A stretch of DNA of 64,000 nt from Pseudomonas frederiksbergensis (lineage in GTDB: Bacteria > Pseudomonadota > Gammaproteobacteria > Pseudomonadales > Pseudomonadaceae). Shown here one piece after another: positions 44,858 to 53,187 of the stretch (its first letter is position 1; each line of letters begins with the position of its first letter). The notes under the pieces are model-generated. The model searched no databases. It saw only the letters and a list, made by a program, of their open reading frames with translations, and had not been told where the DNA came from. The stretch is from positions 1 to 64,000 of the forward strand of contig NZ_JQGJ02000023.1 in NCBI RefSeq assembly GCF_000802155.2, in the 5' to 3' direction. The position numbers and the translations under genes were made by a program.

Positions 44858-46825
44858 ATGATTTCGGCCGTGCAAGGACGTTTTGCCAATCTGGGTATGG
44901 CAAAGAAATTGGGTATCGGGTTTGTCCTGGTGTTGCTGCTCACCGCAGTGGTGGCGGCCATTGGCGTCTGGTCCCTGCAAACCATCAGCCATCGGTTCGC
45001 GGGTTTGAAGCAGATGTCGTTCCTTAACAGCGAGTTGCTCAAGGTCCGGCTGCTGGAGCAAGACTTTGCCTTGCGCTCCGACCCCAAGACCGCCGATGCC
45101 CTGCGCCAGGGCGTCGATGGGTTGATAGCCCTGGCGAATGAACTCAAGGCGCAGTCTGCCAGCAATGTACCGGTGATGGATGATGTCCAGCAGGCTTTGG
45201 CGGCCTATCGCAAGGCTTTCGACGAATTCGTCGGGCTGAGTCAAAGCAAGGACCTCGCCTTGGAGATGGCCAGTTGGTCGGTTTCCAGCGTCGCCAATAA
45301 CCTGGATGTCTTGCAGGCGGGGCTGGCCGATGACGGCGCCTATACCCTGAAGGACTCCGAGGGCAAGGAGGGTGTGCAATTTATCGAGCAGGCCAACCAG
45401 GTCAGCGAAGTGTCGCGACTCATGTTGCAGTCGATGAACGAAGCGCGTGTTCGGCTGGACCAAAGCCGCAAAGGCAGTGATGAAGCCGCTGGGCAAGGCA
45501 ATATCGAACAGGCCGAGCAGGCCATGAAACTGGCTGAAGAACTCAAGGAGGCGGTCAAGGATCCTGGCTATCAAACGGTGCTCAACGAAGTCGCCGGGCA
45601 CATCGCCGGGTTCAACCAGCAACTGGCGGAATACACCGGCCTGCTGGCCAAGGAAAAAATTGTCTACCAGCAATTGCACGAACGCGCCGATCAGGTGGTG
45701 GCGCGGGTCGACCAGGCGTTCAGCGCCGAAGACAGCGCCATGCACGCGGAACTGAAGAAAAACTCGCTGATGATCATCGGCTCGTCGGCCTTGGCCCTGT
45801 TGGTGGGGTTGGTTGCGGCCTGGGTGATCACCCGGTTGATTGTCACCCCGCTGCGCAGCGTGATTCGTGTTGCTCAGCAGATAGCCGCCGGTGACCTGAG
45901 CGCCAAGGTCGAGGTGACGCGCCGGGACGAGATTGGCCAGTTGATGTTGGCAATGCAGCAGATGGGGGCCGGGTTGAGCAGTATCGTCAGTGGTCTGCAG
46001 TCCGGCATCGAGCAGTTGGCCAGCTCTGCCCAGTCATTGTCATCCGTCACTGAACAGACCAACCTGGAAGTCAGCAGCCAGAAAGAGGAAACCGAGCAGG
46101 TCGCTACGGCGATGAACCAGATGACCGCCACCGTGCACGATGTGGCCCGCAATGCGGAGGAGGCGGCGCAAGCGGCGCAGACAGCGGATGACAAGGTTGA
46201 AAGCGGCCAGCAGGTGGTGCGCCAGAGCATGGTGCGTATCGAGCAATTGGCTGACTCGGCCACGATGACCAGCACCAGCATCGAAAGCCTGAGCGCCGAG
46301 ATACAAAACATTGGCACCGTGCTGGGCGTGATCAAGAGCGTGGCCGAGCAAACCAACCTGCTGGCCCTCAACGCCGCCATCGAAGCGGCCAGGGCCGGTG
46401 AGCAGGGCAGGGGATTCGCGGTCGTGGCCGACGAGGTGCGGGCGCTGGCCAGGCGTACGCAACAGTCCACCGAGGAGATCGAGCGCCTGGTCGGTGCGCT
46501 GCGCTCAGCTGCACAAGCCTCCGTGCAGCAAATCCAGAGCAGTGGCGAGCTGGTGAAAATGGCGGTCAGCGACGCATTGCAGACTGAAAGCGCTCTGGGC
46601 AGCATCGCGGCGGCGGTGTCATTGATCCAGCAAATGAACCAACAGATCGCCGCGGCCGCCGAGCAACAGAGTTCCGTGGCCGAAGAAATCAACCGCAGCG
46701 TCACCAGCATCCGGGCGAGCGCCGATCAATCGTCCATTGCGATGCAAGGCAACGCCGCTTCAAGTATCGAGCTGGCGCAGCTTGGGGTTGAGTTGAAAGC
46801 AATGGTGGGGCATTTCAGATTGTGA
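44858..46825 (+). CDS. Methyl-accepting chemotaxis protein, HBM-like sensor domain
   Basis: A 655-residue chemoreceptor. TM1 about 19-38, an all-helical periplasmic sensor of about 260 residues (41-300) whose length and start resemble the helical bimodular (HBM) domain of McpS, TM2 about 303-325, HAMP about 326-378, and the methyl-accepting domain with the hairpin tip SVAEQTNLLALNAAIEAARA. The ATG at 44858 is chosen; an upstream frame to 44768 is non-conserved. HBM sensors bind TCA-cycle organic acids and acetate in known cases; the ligand here is inference. Confidence 0.88.
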   Translation: MISAVQGRFANLGMAKKLGIGFVLVLLLTAVVAAIGVWSLQTISHRFAGLKQMSFLNSELLKVRLLEQDFALRSDPKTADALRQGVDGLIALANELKAQSASNVPVMDDVQQALAAYRKAFDEFVGLSQSKDLALEMASWSVSSVANNLDVLQAGLADDGAYTLKDSEGKEGVQFIEQANQVSEVSRLMLQSMNEARVRLDQSRKGSDEAAGQGNIEQAEQAMKLAEELKEAVKDPGYQTVLNEVAGHIAGFNQQLAEYTGLLAKEKIVYQQLHERADQVVARVDQAFSAEDSAMHAELKKNSLMIIGSSALALLVGLVAAWVITRLIVTPLRSVIRVAQQIAAGDLSAKVEVTRRDEIGQLMLAMQQMGAGLSSIVSGLQSGIEQLASSAQSLSSVTEQTNLEVSSQKEETEQVATAMNQMTATVHDVARNAEEAAQAAQTADDKVESGQQVVRQSMVRIEQLADSATMTSTSIESLSAEIQNIGTVLGVIKSVAEQTNLLALNAAIEAARAGEQGRGFAVVADEVRALARRTQQSTEEIERLVGALRSAAQASVQQIQSSGELVKMAVSDALQTESALGSIAAAVSLIQQMNQQIAAAAEQQSSVAEEINRSVTSIRASADQSSIAMQGNAASSIELAQLGVELKAMVGHFRL

Positions 46826-46993
46826 ATTGGCGGTGGGCTGCCATCGCTGTTGCTGGCAGGCCAATCCACTCAGCATCTTCATCGACGGTCACACCGCCTT
46901 CGCAGCAGGCTCGCTTGCAACAAAAAAGCGGTGTGCCACCAGGATCAGGTATCGAGGCGTGGGCGACCCGGCATCGATGGCGAGGCCCAACGA

Positions 46994-47764
46994 TCAGTCG
47001 TAAACCTTCTTCTTCTTCCACTCATCGTTGGCCTCGTCTTCCTTCAACCCTTCGGTCAACTGGTTCACCTCACCCTCCACAGGCTGAGTGCTGGCCAGGA
47101 CCTGGGCGTTGGCCCGCGCCAGGAGCTTCTCCAGATAAGCCAACTGTTCGGCATAGACCTGCGGTTCCTGCTGCTTGCGCAAATACTGGACACCGCGCTC
47201 GAACGCCAGTCGAGCCTGCCCCGGCTGCTCCTGCTGCAAGGCCTGCTGGCCGAGGTTGTTGAAGAATTCGATGTGCAGCAGCACCAGGATGTGCCGCACC
47301 TCACGGATCCAGCGCTTGGCCTCGTTGGGCGGGAGGAACCCGTCCTGGGCGGCGCGAGTGATCTGGCCGTGCAGGGCCTCGAGCAGGAACCGCACATCCT
47401 TGGCCTTCGCTTCGGTCTGGATCGGCGCCGGCGGGTTGTTCACCGGAATCGACTCACCCTGGGCGGCCAGCGCCGTCAGTTCGTCCAGTCGAGCCTTGAC
47501 CTGAGCGTTGGACTTGTCGAGATTGAGCAGGCGCTGGCAGACATTCAGCTCAAGACGCGTGATCAAGAGCTTCAGGGCCGGATTCATCAACTGGCCGGGG
47601 AAGGTTTCGGTGAGCTCGCCACAACGACGCAAGCGATCGTTTAGCTCAACCTTGGTACGGACCTTTTCCAGCTTGTTGTTTTCCACCACATGGTTCATGT
47701 AGCCAATGGCGATCAACAGTGCGATCCCGGCTACGACGAGCAGGGTGATCATGAGTGGTGTCAC
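46994..47764 (-). CDS. Single-helix inner-membrane protein of unknown function
   Basis: A 256-residue protein with one N-terminal membrane helix (MITLLVVAGIALLIAIGYMNHV) and a long helical cytoplasmic part rich in Leu, Gln and Glu, with a TPR-like segment (FFNNLGQQALQQEQPGQARL). The GTG at 47764 has an AAAGAGG ribosome site 8 bp upstream and is preferred to the ATG at 47750-47752. No family is recognised; it ends with a Lys-rich tail EWKKKKVYD. Confidence 0.8.
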   Translation of the reverse strand: MTPLMITLLVVAGIALLIAIGYMNHVVENNKLEKVRTKVELNDRLRRCGELTETFPGQLMNPALKLLITRLELNVCQRLLNLDKSNAQVKARLDELTALAAQGESIPVNNPPAPIQTEAKAKDVRFLLEALHGQITRAAQDGFLPPNEAKRWIREVRHILVLLHIEFFNNLGQQALQQEQPGQARLAFERGVQYLRKQQEPQVYAEQLAYLEKLLARANAQVLASTQPVEGEVNQLTEGLKEDEANDEWKKKKVYD

Positions 47765-48032
47765 CGGTAAGACCTCTTTAATAGGGTACGCATGTCATGA
47801 GTGTAGTGGCTTGGCTTTTAAGCGCATAGGCCCGAACGACGCGATTAGACGGGCGTCGTGCTGTTTATGGAGCTTGTAGCGGAGTAGGTGCACATTGCCA
47901 CCATTTGCCTGGCGCGACTATAACGCCTTGGCGGGCGACAGAATATAGGCGCCAGAGACCGGACGAAGAAAATCTGCGAAGCCGCCCCAAAGCGGGCGAA
48001 GTCATTGATTTAAATAAATTTATATTCGGGGG

Positions 48033-48061
48033 TTGACGACCCTCCAATCCATCCATAGAAT
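48033..48061 (+). promoter_or_regulatory. Sigma-70 promoter of the tRNA-Glu/tRNA-Gly operon
   Basis: TTGACG (48033-48038) and TAGAAT (48056-48061) are 17 bp apart, with a GC-rich GCGCGCC discriminator typical of stringently controlled stable-RNA promoters. The first tRNA starts 63 bp downstream. The rest of the gap 47765-48123 shows no gene. Confidence 0.72.
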
Positions 48062-48123
48062 GCGCGCCACTTACAGCGTAAAGCACTCAGCTAAACGCGA
48101 TAAGCAGTGAATGTTGTACGTGT

Positions 48124-48199
48124 GTCCCCTTCGTCTAGTGGCCTAGGACACCGCCCTTTCACGGCGGTAACAGGGGTTCGAGTCCCCTAGGGGACGCCA
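48124..48199 (+). tRNA. tRNA-Glu (TTC), copy 1
   Basis: A 76-nt cloverleaf starting GTCCCCTTCGTC and ending GGGGACGCCA. The anticodon stem CCGCC/GGCGG holds a CTTTCAC loop with anticodon TTC. The CCA end is encoded. Confidence 0.97.
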
Positions 48200-48201
48200 A
48201 T

Positions 48202-48277
<76 letters not shown>

Positions 48278-48381
48278 ATTTAAACAGCGTTGCTTTCGGG
48301 CAAGGCTGAGTGAAGCCAGAGCCGACATCTTCGGATGCGGATTTGGGCACTGAAATACACACCATGTGTTTCAGTTAGTGT

Positions 48382-48457
48382 GTCCCCTTCGTCTAGTGGC
48401 CTAGGACACCGCCCTTTCACGGCGGTAACAGGGGTTCGAGTCCCCTAGGGGACGCCA
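48382..48457 (+). tRNA. tRNA-Glu (TTC), copy 2
   Basis: Identical to the copy at 48124-48199 by eye. The spacer between the two pairs (48278-48381) is unrelated to the spacer inside a pair and holds an imperfect hairpin ending TGTGTTTCAG. Confidence 0.97.
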
Positions 48458-48460
48458 TTT

Positions 48461-48536
<76 letters not shown>

Positions 48537-48583
48537 AATTATGGTCTGCAGAGTTCCATTGGGTTCTGTAAGTCGTTGAAATC

Positions 48584-48604
48584 AGGGCCTTTGGGTCCTT
48601 TTTT
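48584..48604 (+). terminator. Terminator of the tRNA operon
   Basis: AGGGCC (48584-48589), loop TTTG, GGTCCT (48594-48599; one G-T pair), then TTTTT. Confidence 0.65.
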
Positions 48605-48645
48605 CATTCCAGTGAGTTCCACTGAAAACTACCGACAGCCACGAC

Positions 48646-48669
48646 TTTTAAGTCCATTTTTAAGTCCAT
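48646..48669. repeat. Two tandem 12-bp repeats upstream of the integrase
   Basis: TTTTAAGTCCAT occurs twice in direct succession (48646-48657 and 48658-48669). Short direct repeats near an integrase gene and attachment site often serve as arm-type integrase binding sites; that role is inferred. Confidence 0.5.
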
Positions 48670-48762
48670 CAATATGGGTGTCGCGGTTTCCGGATTGTTG
48701 CTGGAGGAGCGAGGCCTACGCGACAAGTATCTAGTCCTGACCAAGAGTTCAGGAGCTAGAAC

Positions 48763-50592
48763 ATGGCACTCTCAGATCTGGCTGTCCGGCAAGCAAAAGC
48801 AACCGGAAAGCCCTACACCCTCGGTGACCTTGATGGGCTATCCCTGGCGGTGGCACCTGAAGGCGGCAAGTCGTGGCATTACCGCTACTACTGGGCCGGT
48901 AAGCAGAAACGCATGTCGCTGGGCACTTACCCCGAGGTCAGTCTCCGGGAGGCTCGTTCTTTGCGCGACGAAGCCCGAGCTCTTTTGGCCAAGGGCATCA
49001 ACCCCCGAGCACACCGTAAGCAGAAGCGGCAGTCCGTCCGCCTCGCGGACGAAAACACATTCAAGGCAGTGTTCGACAAGTGGGTCGAGCATCGTAGTCT
49101 CGTCCTTAAGGAAGGGCGGCAGAGCACGATCTCACAGATCCAGCGTATCTTTGTCAAAGACGTCCTTCCTGCTCTTGGGAAGCGCTCAATCTACGAAATC
49201 CAGCGGTCCGACCTGCTGGAGGTCGTGGCGAGGATAGAACGCAGAAAGGCGCTCACCACTGCCGAAAAAGTCCGGACCTGGTTTCGGCAAATGTTCCGTT
49301 ACGCATTGATCATCGCTCCCGGGTTACCGCTGAATCCGGCGTTCGATCTGGATGTCGTCGCGCTGCCTCAGTCGCCTGTACGCCACAATCCATTCCTGCG
49401 CATGCCCGAGCTCCCGGCCATGCTCCAAACACTACGCAAGTACCCCGGCAAGTTGCAGACCCAGCTTGGCCTTCGGTTGCTATTTTTGACGGGAGTGCGT
49501 ACGGGGGAGCTGCGGTTGGCGATGCCGGATCAATTCCATTTCGATAAGGGCCTCTGGATCATCCCCCCAGAAGTGGTGAAACAGCTGCAGCTTGAACTGC
49601 GCAAGGAGGGCAAGCGCCCCGGTGATATCCCGCCCTACATCGTGCCCCTTTCTGTGCAGGCTGTAGAGGTCGTTCGCCACCTGCTGGATCAAGTGAAGCC
49701 GGCCCAGCGGTACCTGTTTGCCCACTACAGTGACTTGAAAAAGCGCATCAGCGAAAACACGCTTAATGCCGCGCTGAAACGGGTGGGGTACAAGGATCAG
49801 CTGACTGGCCATGGCATCAGGGGGACCATTTCCACCGCACTCAACGAAATTGGTTACCCGAAGGTCTGGATAGATGCGCAACTCTCGCACGCCGACCCTG
49901 ATAAGGTGAGCGCAGCGTACAACCATGCCGAGTATGTCGAGCAGCGCCGCAGGATGATGCAGGATTGGGCCGATAGACTGGATCTCTTTGAGCAGTGCCA
50001 GGTTGAAGCGGCTAGCATGCCGATCACCATTCACCTAGAAGGTGTTCCGCAGTTGGCGGGAGGTTTTGATGAAGTGGTCCCTACCGCGACGCGGGCTCCC
50101 ATCCTAGGGGTGGCAAGCGCAGGAAGCGCAATGCAGACGCTGCCTGCAGCCGCTCAACGCCTATCGGCTGTTTCAGGATCAGCGCCTGGGCTTTCGGATA
50201 TACAGCGAGAGCGAATGGAAATGCTGGAGATGTTCAATGCACCACATAATCTCCCGGCGGCGGTGTTTGCTGAGATGGCTGGTAAATCACGCAGGTGGAT
50301 CAGCCACGAGGTTCAGGCCAAAAGAGTGCTTGCGTTGAGCCTGGGTAACCAAGGGCGGCGCGTTCCAGATTGGCACCTAGATCCTCTGAAACATAAGTTG
50401 GTGCAGGCTGTTCTGAAGCATTCGCAGGACGCTGATTCCTGGGCGATTTACCGAGCATTACTGAATCCCCATGGAGTACTGGATGGCCGCGCGCCGATTG
50501 AGGCCGTTACGTCAGCTAATTTCCATGAGGCTGTTATGGCCGCGTGCTTTACTTTGAGGAGTAGCGAGAGCGCCTCTCTTCAAAGCGCATAG
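48763..50592 (+). CDS. int: P4-type tyrosine integrase with an extra C-terminal Xre/MbcA/ParS-like region
   Basis: A 609-residue site-specific recombinase. The N-terminal DUF4102-like arm-binding part is 1-90 (SDLAVRQAKATGKPYTLGD), the core-binding SAM-like part about 95-185, and the catalytic domain about 205-400 with R246 (TGVRTGEL), H350 and R353 (HGIRGT), H376 (LSHADPD) and Y386 (AAYNHAEY). P4-type integrases normally end near residue 410-430. Here about 180 residues more follow a low-complexity linker: an HTH-like segment (AEMAGKSRRWISHEVQAKRV), then RRVPDWHLDP and LLNPHGVLDGRAPIEAV, which resemble the toxin-binding (DUF2384) part of MbcA/ParS antitoxins. The start has CAGGAG close by. 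A strong terminator follows at 50775. Confidence 0.9.
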   Translation: MALSDLAVRQAKATGKPYTLGDLDGLSLAVAPEGGKSWHYRYYWAGKQKRMSLGTYPEVSLREARSLRDEARALLAKGINPRAHRKQKRQSVRLADENTFKAVFDKWVEHRSLVLKEGRQSTISQIQRIFVKDVLPALGKRSIYEIQRSDLLEVVARIERRKALTTAEKVRTWFRQMFRYALIIAPGLPLNPAFDLDVVALPQSPVRHNPFLRMPELPAMLQTLRKYPGKLQTQLGLRLLFLTGVRTGELRLAMPDQFHFDKGLWIIPPEVVKQLQLELRKEGKRPGDIPPYIVPLSVQAVEVVRHLLDQVKPAQRYLFAHYSDLKKRISENTLNAALKRVGYKDQLTGHGIRGTISTALNEIGYPKVWIDAQLSHADPDKVSAAYNHAEYVEQRRRMMQDWADRLDLFEQCQVEAASMPITIHLEGVPQLAGGFDEVVPTATRAPILGVASAGSAMQTLPAAAQRLSAVSGSAPGLSDIQRERMEMLEMFNAPHNLPAAVFAEMAGKSRRWISHEVQAKRVLALSLGNQGRRVPDWHLDPLKHKLVQAVLKHSQDADSWAIYRALLNPHGVLDGRAPIEAVTSANFHEAVMAACFTLRSSESASLQSA

Positions 50593-50774
50593 AAAAGGAC
50601 CAGTTACGAGTTCCGGGCCTTAAGGGTTGGCTGGGAAACTAAATACAGCAGCCCGTGGCTGCATAGCTGAAATTTGTAGTCGAAACGATATAGTGGCTGC
50701 GAACCTCGACGCTTGATCGTTAGCTTGCTATCATATTTTTACATTCCGCCATGTTGAGATGCTTGAGGAATTAG

Positions 50775-50811
50775 AAGCCCTGACGGCCACGAACCGTCAG
50801 GGCTTTGCTTT
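50775..50811 (+). terminator. Strong terminator after the integrase
   Basis: AAGCCCTGACGG (50775-50786) pairs exactly with CCGTCAGGGCTT (50794-50805), followed by TGCTTTGC. It lies 183 bp beyond the integrase stop. Confidence 0.8.
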
Positions 50812-50812
50812 G

Positions 50813-51191
50813 CCAGCCAAATGTTCAGCTGGAAGGTGGCCGCGGAGCATAGGATGAGGTTGGAGGGCCTTGATATGATTGCGAAGAACAGCGAGGGAAA
50901 ACACCGCTCGAAACGGGGCTATTCTCGCAGGGCATCAATACATTGCGGATCAGCTTATGATCCGGGGAGATCGAAAATTACATAGGCGCCGTTCGTATCT
51001 GGCACCAAATGTAGACTTGGTTGAAGTAAATGTTGCCGGCACGAAAGGACCGTTAGTCAACGATCGACTCGGGGCACCACACCTTCGACCAAGGGCTTGA
51101 GAATCAGTCATGCATGAGCCAAGGCCTCAACTAAATAGCTGTGAGTGAACATTGCTTTTGGCCCTTTCTTGAGCCGCCTTTGGCGCTGATT
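50813..51191. other. Accessory stretch without a supported gene
   Basis: No ORF here has a convincing start, ribosome site or family motif. A 73-codon frame from a TTG at 50879 is rich in Arg and looks like chance. The stretch reads as island debris. Confidence 0.4.
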
Positions 51192-51407
51192 CTATTCGCC
51201 GCTGGCGATAATGCCCTTTATAAAGTTAGTCAGCTTCTCTGCCAAGTGCTGCTCGGCCACTTCATTGTTGTTCCATGGGCACTGCCCGTAGATCATTCCA
51301 ATGGCCGCATGGGTGATCAGTAAAATCGCCTCGCCAAGCTGGTCTGTCTCTTTATATTCAGCGGCAACATCGGCTGAGTACGATCCAGCGCCTGGATCTG
51401 GGTTATT
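51192..51407 (-). pseudogene. Possible 3' remnant of a TetR-family regulator
   Basis: Read on the minus strand, about 70 codons without a start encode a helical segment LGEAILLITHAAIGMIYGQC, ending TNFIKGIIASGE before a stop. This resembles the C-terminal ligand-binding helices of TetR-type regulators. The N-terminal DNA-binding half is absent: upstream sequence is closed by a TGA. The family assignment rests on general resemblance only. Confidence 0.35.
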
Positions 51408-51673
51408 TCGTCAACCGACAACGCCAGAGCGTTATCCGGCGGGTTCAGGTAGAGCCCAACCACATCGACTACCTCTCGGCAAAATGAGGGTCGTTACTAA
51501 TTTTGAACGTGGGGTTTGGGGAGCAATGGAACCAAAAACCAACGTAAGCCCTACCAGCGCTTTTCAGTTCCTTCTTCCCAGGCGTCCATCTCAGGTGCCA
51601 TGATGAAGATCCCAAACCTGCATCAAAACCACAAGAGGGAAAGTCCAATGCCCCATGTGACTTTGTTCGACCA
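51408..51673. other. Accessory stretch without a supported gene
   Basis: Only short frames without starts are present. A plus-strand frame ending near 51486 (VNRQRQSVIRRVQVEPNHID) looks like debris of, or antisense to, a transposase, but is too short to name. Confidence 0.35.
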
Positions 51674-52186
51674 TCAAATCTGATGGCTGTAAAATAAGAA
51701 GTACGACTCAATGCCGTCATTCGGTTCTTGGATGCCAGCATTTGAATAGTGAATCACTCGAATCCCCACTCGCTGTGTATCTCCAAGCTTCAAACCCGCA
51801 CCAAGCCTGTCCTCGAAATTGAAGGATGAACCGAATTTCTGATCGCCAGCAGTAGTGCCCGAAAACATTGCCACACCAATGCCTGCTTCAACGAATGGCT
51901 TGACATAGCCCTGCCCAAATTCATACACGAATACTGGCGCAAATGAGAGTGAATGACGCCCTCCCGCCTCATCACCAGCTTCCCAGTAGGTGTACCCAAG
52001 ATCCCAGTAGCCAGTCAGCTTGCCCGTTGAGCTTTCTAACCAGGACTTGTCCCAATCGAACCCTACACCGGCCCTAGCCGTGAGGCCGCCTTGGCTAGTC
52101 GCGCCTAAGGCTCCGGAGATCTCCGTGGCTTGGGCACCAAAGGTGACAGTGGCCAAAATCAATGCGGTCAGCAGCATTTTTTTCAT
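51674..52186 (-). CDS. pagL: Lipid A 3-O-deacylase (PagL family)
   Basis: A 170-residue outer-membrane beta-barrel enzyme that removes the 3-O-acyl chain of lipid A, lowering endotoxicity and modifying permeability. A 20-residue signal peptide ends FGAQA. The catalytic triad is intact: H146 and S148 in RVIHYSNAGIQEPNDG and E160 in GIESY, which become H126, S128 and E140 in the mature protein, the same numbers as P. aeruginosa PagL. Surrounded by gene debris in the island, so it looks like retained cargo. The start has an AGGAAC site upstream. Confidence 0.9.
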   Translation of the reverse strand: MKKMLLTALILATVTFGAQATEISGALGATSQGGLTARAGVGFDWDKSWLESSTGKLTGYWDLGYTYWEAGDEAGGRHSLSFAPVFVYEFGQGYVKPFVEAGIGVAMFSGTTAGDQKFGSSFNFEDRLGAGLKLGDTQRVGIRVIHYSNAGIQEPNDGIESYFLFYSHQI

Positions 52187-52283
52187 TTTAAGTTCCTGTG
52201 AGCTAAACGATTAGGTGATGGACGATAAGCGTCAGCCGCATGCATATAGCCAAATAATTCAGCTTTTTACAGGGGCTACTCAT

Positions 52284-52598
52284 TCATAGTGGGCGTCGTT
52301 CACACCTGAAATTAACAGAGTCCGCGCCAAGGTCGCCAATAACATCTGGAACCCGGTGCCTTCCATACGCTCTGTGAGCTACCTTGCCGATCTTCTCGGG
52401 TATCGCGAAATCAGTCAATACTAGATCGATGTCCGGCGATGCCAAGGTCAAGGCTGCAATCTTGTTGCTCGCCTGAAGGACTCTATGGCCCATCGTTTTG
52501 AGGAGATTAGCTGCCACCTCCCGGACTAATTGTTCGTCATCCACCAACAGAACCTGGTAGAGATGGGTGCCCGGAGGTAGGAACTCGTCAGGCTTGCT
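52284..52598 (-). pseudogene. Decayed receiver-domain remnant, probably from a hybrid sensor kinase
   Basis: The minus-strand frame, open from about 52600 without an ATG, reads PDEFLPPGTHLYQVLLVDDE followed by a normal receiver start (VREVAANLLKTMGHRVLQAS) and the phosphoacceptor site DLVLTDFAIPE. After this point the receiver pattern is lost, which suggests a frameshift or deletion, and no kinase domain precedes it. The lead-in LPPGT resembles the linker before C-terminal receivers of hybrid kinases. Confidence 0.55.
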
Positions 52599-52718
52599 CG
52601 ACGTGCCCCTAAGCGTTAGTGCCCCGAAAAGGGGCGGATTGATGGAAGCGGTAGTTTGAGCTGGGTACTCCTAGCGAGCACGGCGGTTTTCGATTGCAAG
52701 CCGTTACACAATTTTCAG

Positions 52719-52765
52719 CTCAGATTAACTGCAATTGACGGAGCCGTCTGGCTCACATTAACTGC
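52719..52765. repeat. Two 14-bp direct repeats, possible insertion-sequence end
   Basis: CTCAGATTAACTGC (52719-52732) and CTCACATTAACTGC (52752-52765) differ at one base and are spaced 33 bp apart, as in the multiple terminal repeats of IS21-family elements. The stretch 52548-52871 holds no supported gene. Confidence 0.35.
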
Positions 52766-52871
52766 TACTGGCCGGTCTTCGGCCCATATCAAATCGGCGG
52801 CCCTGCTGTCGTTTTCGGAAGGCGAATGCACGAAACATCAGAAGTCAACTGCACTACAGATCATGGCAGCA

Positions 52872-53177
52872 TCATTTGCCTTCAATCAGTTCGCCGAACA
52901 GTTCCTTGACCTTGGCTTTGGCATCGGTCAGCGCCACGCGGCCCTGTTCGGTGATTTCATACATCCGCCGATCACGTCGACCGGTGCGCTCATGCTGTGA
53001 GGTGAGATAGCCTTTCTTTTCCAATCCGTGCAGCATCGGATACAAGGTGCCCGCACTAATCTCGTAACCGTGGTGTCGCAATTCCTCGATGATGCCGAGG
53101 CCGAAGATGGGTTCTTCGGCTGCGTGATGCAGGATGTGCAAACGGATCAATCCGCCGTAAAGGTCTTTGTCGGTCAC
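52872..53177 (-). CDS. PadR-family transcriptional regulator
   Basis: A 101-residue winged-helix repressor. The sequence YGGLIRLHILHHAAEEPIFG leads into the recognition region ISAGTLYPMLHGLEKKGYL, the PadR signature; the wing reads ERTGRRDRRMYEITEQG. It lies 10 bp downstream of chrA in the same orientation, so it probably controls the chromate transporter gene, perhaps through the palindrome at 54429-54447. PadR regulators linked to chrA are known from mobile resistance elements. Confidence 0.88.
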   Translation of the reverse strand: MTDKDLYGGLIRLHILHHAAEEPIFGLGIIEELRHHGYEISAGTLYPMLHGLEKKGYLTSQHERTGRRDRRMYEITEQGRVALTDAKAKVKELFGELIEGK

Positions 53178-53187
53178 GCTCGGAACC

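Noticed and set aside
50879..51100. 73-codon plus-strand frame downstream of the integrase
   Set aside because: TTG start without ribosome site, Arg-rich chance composition, no family resemblance.
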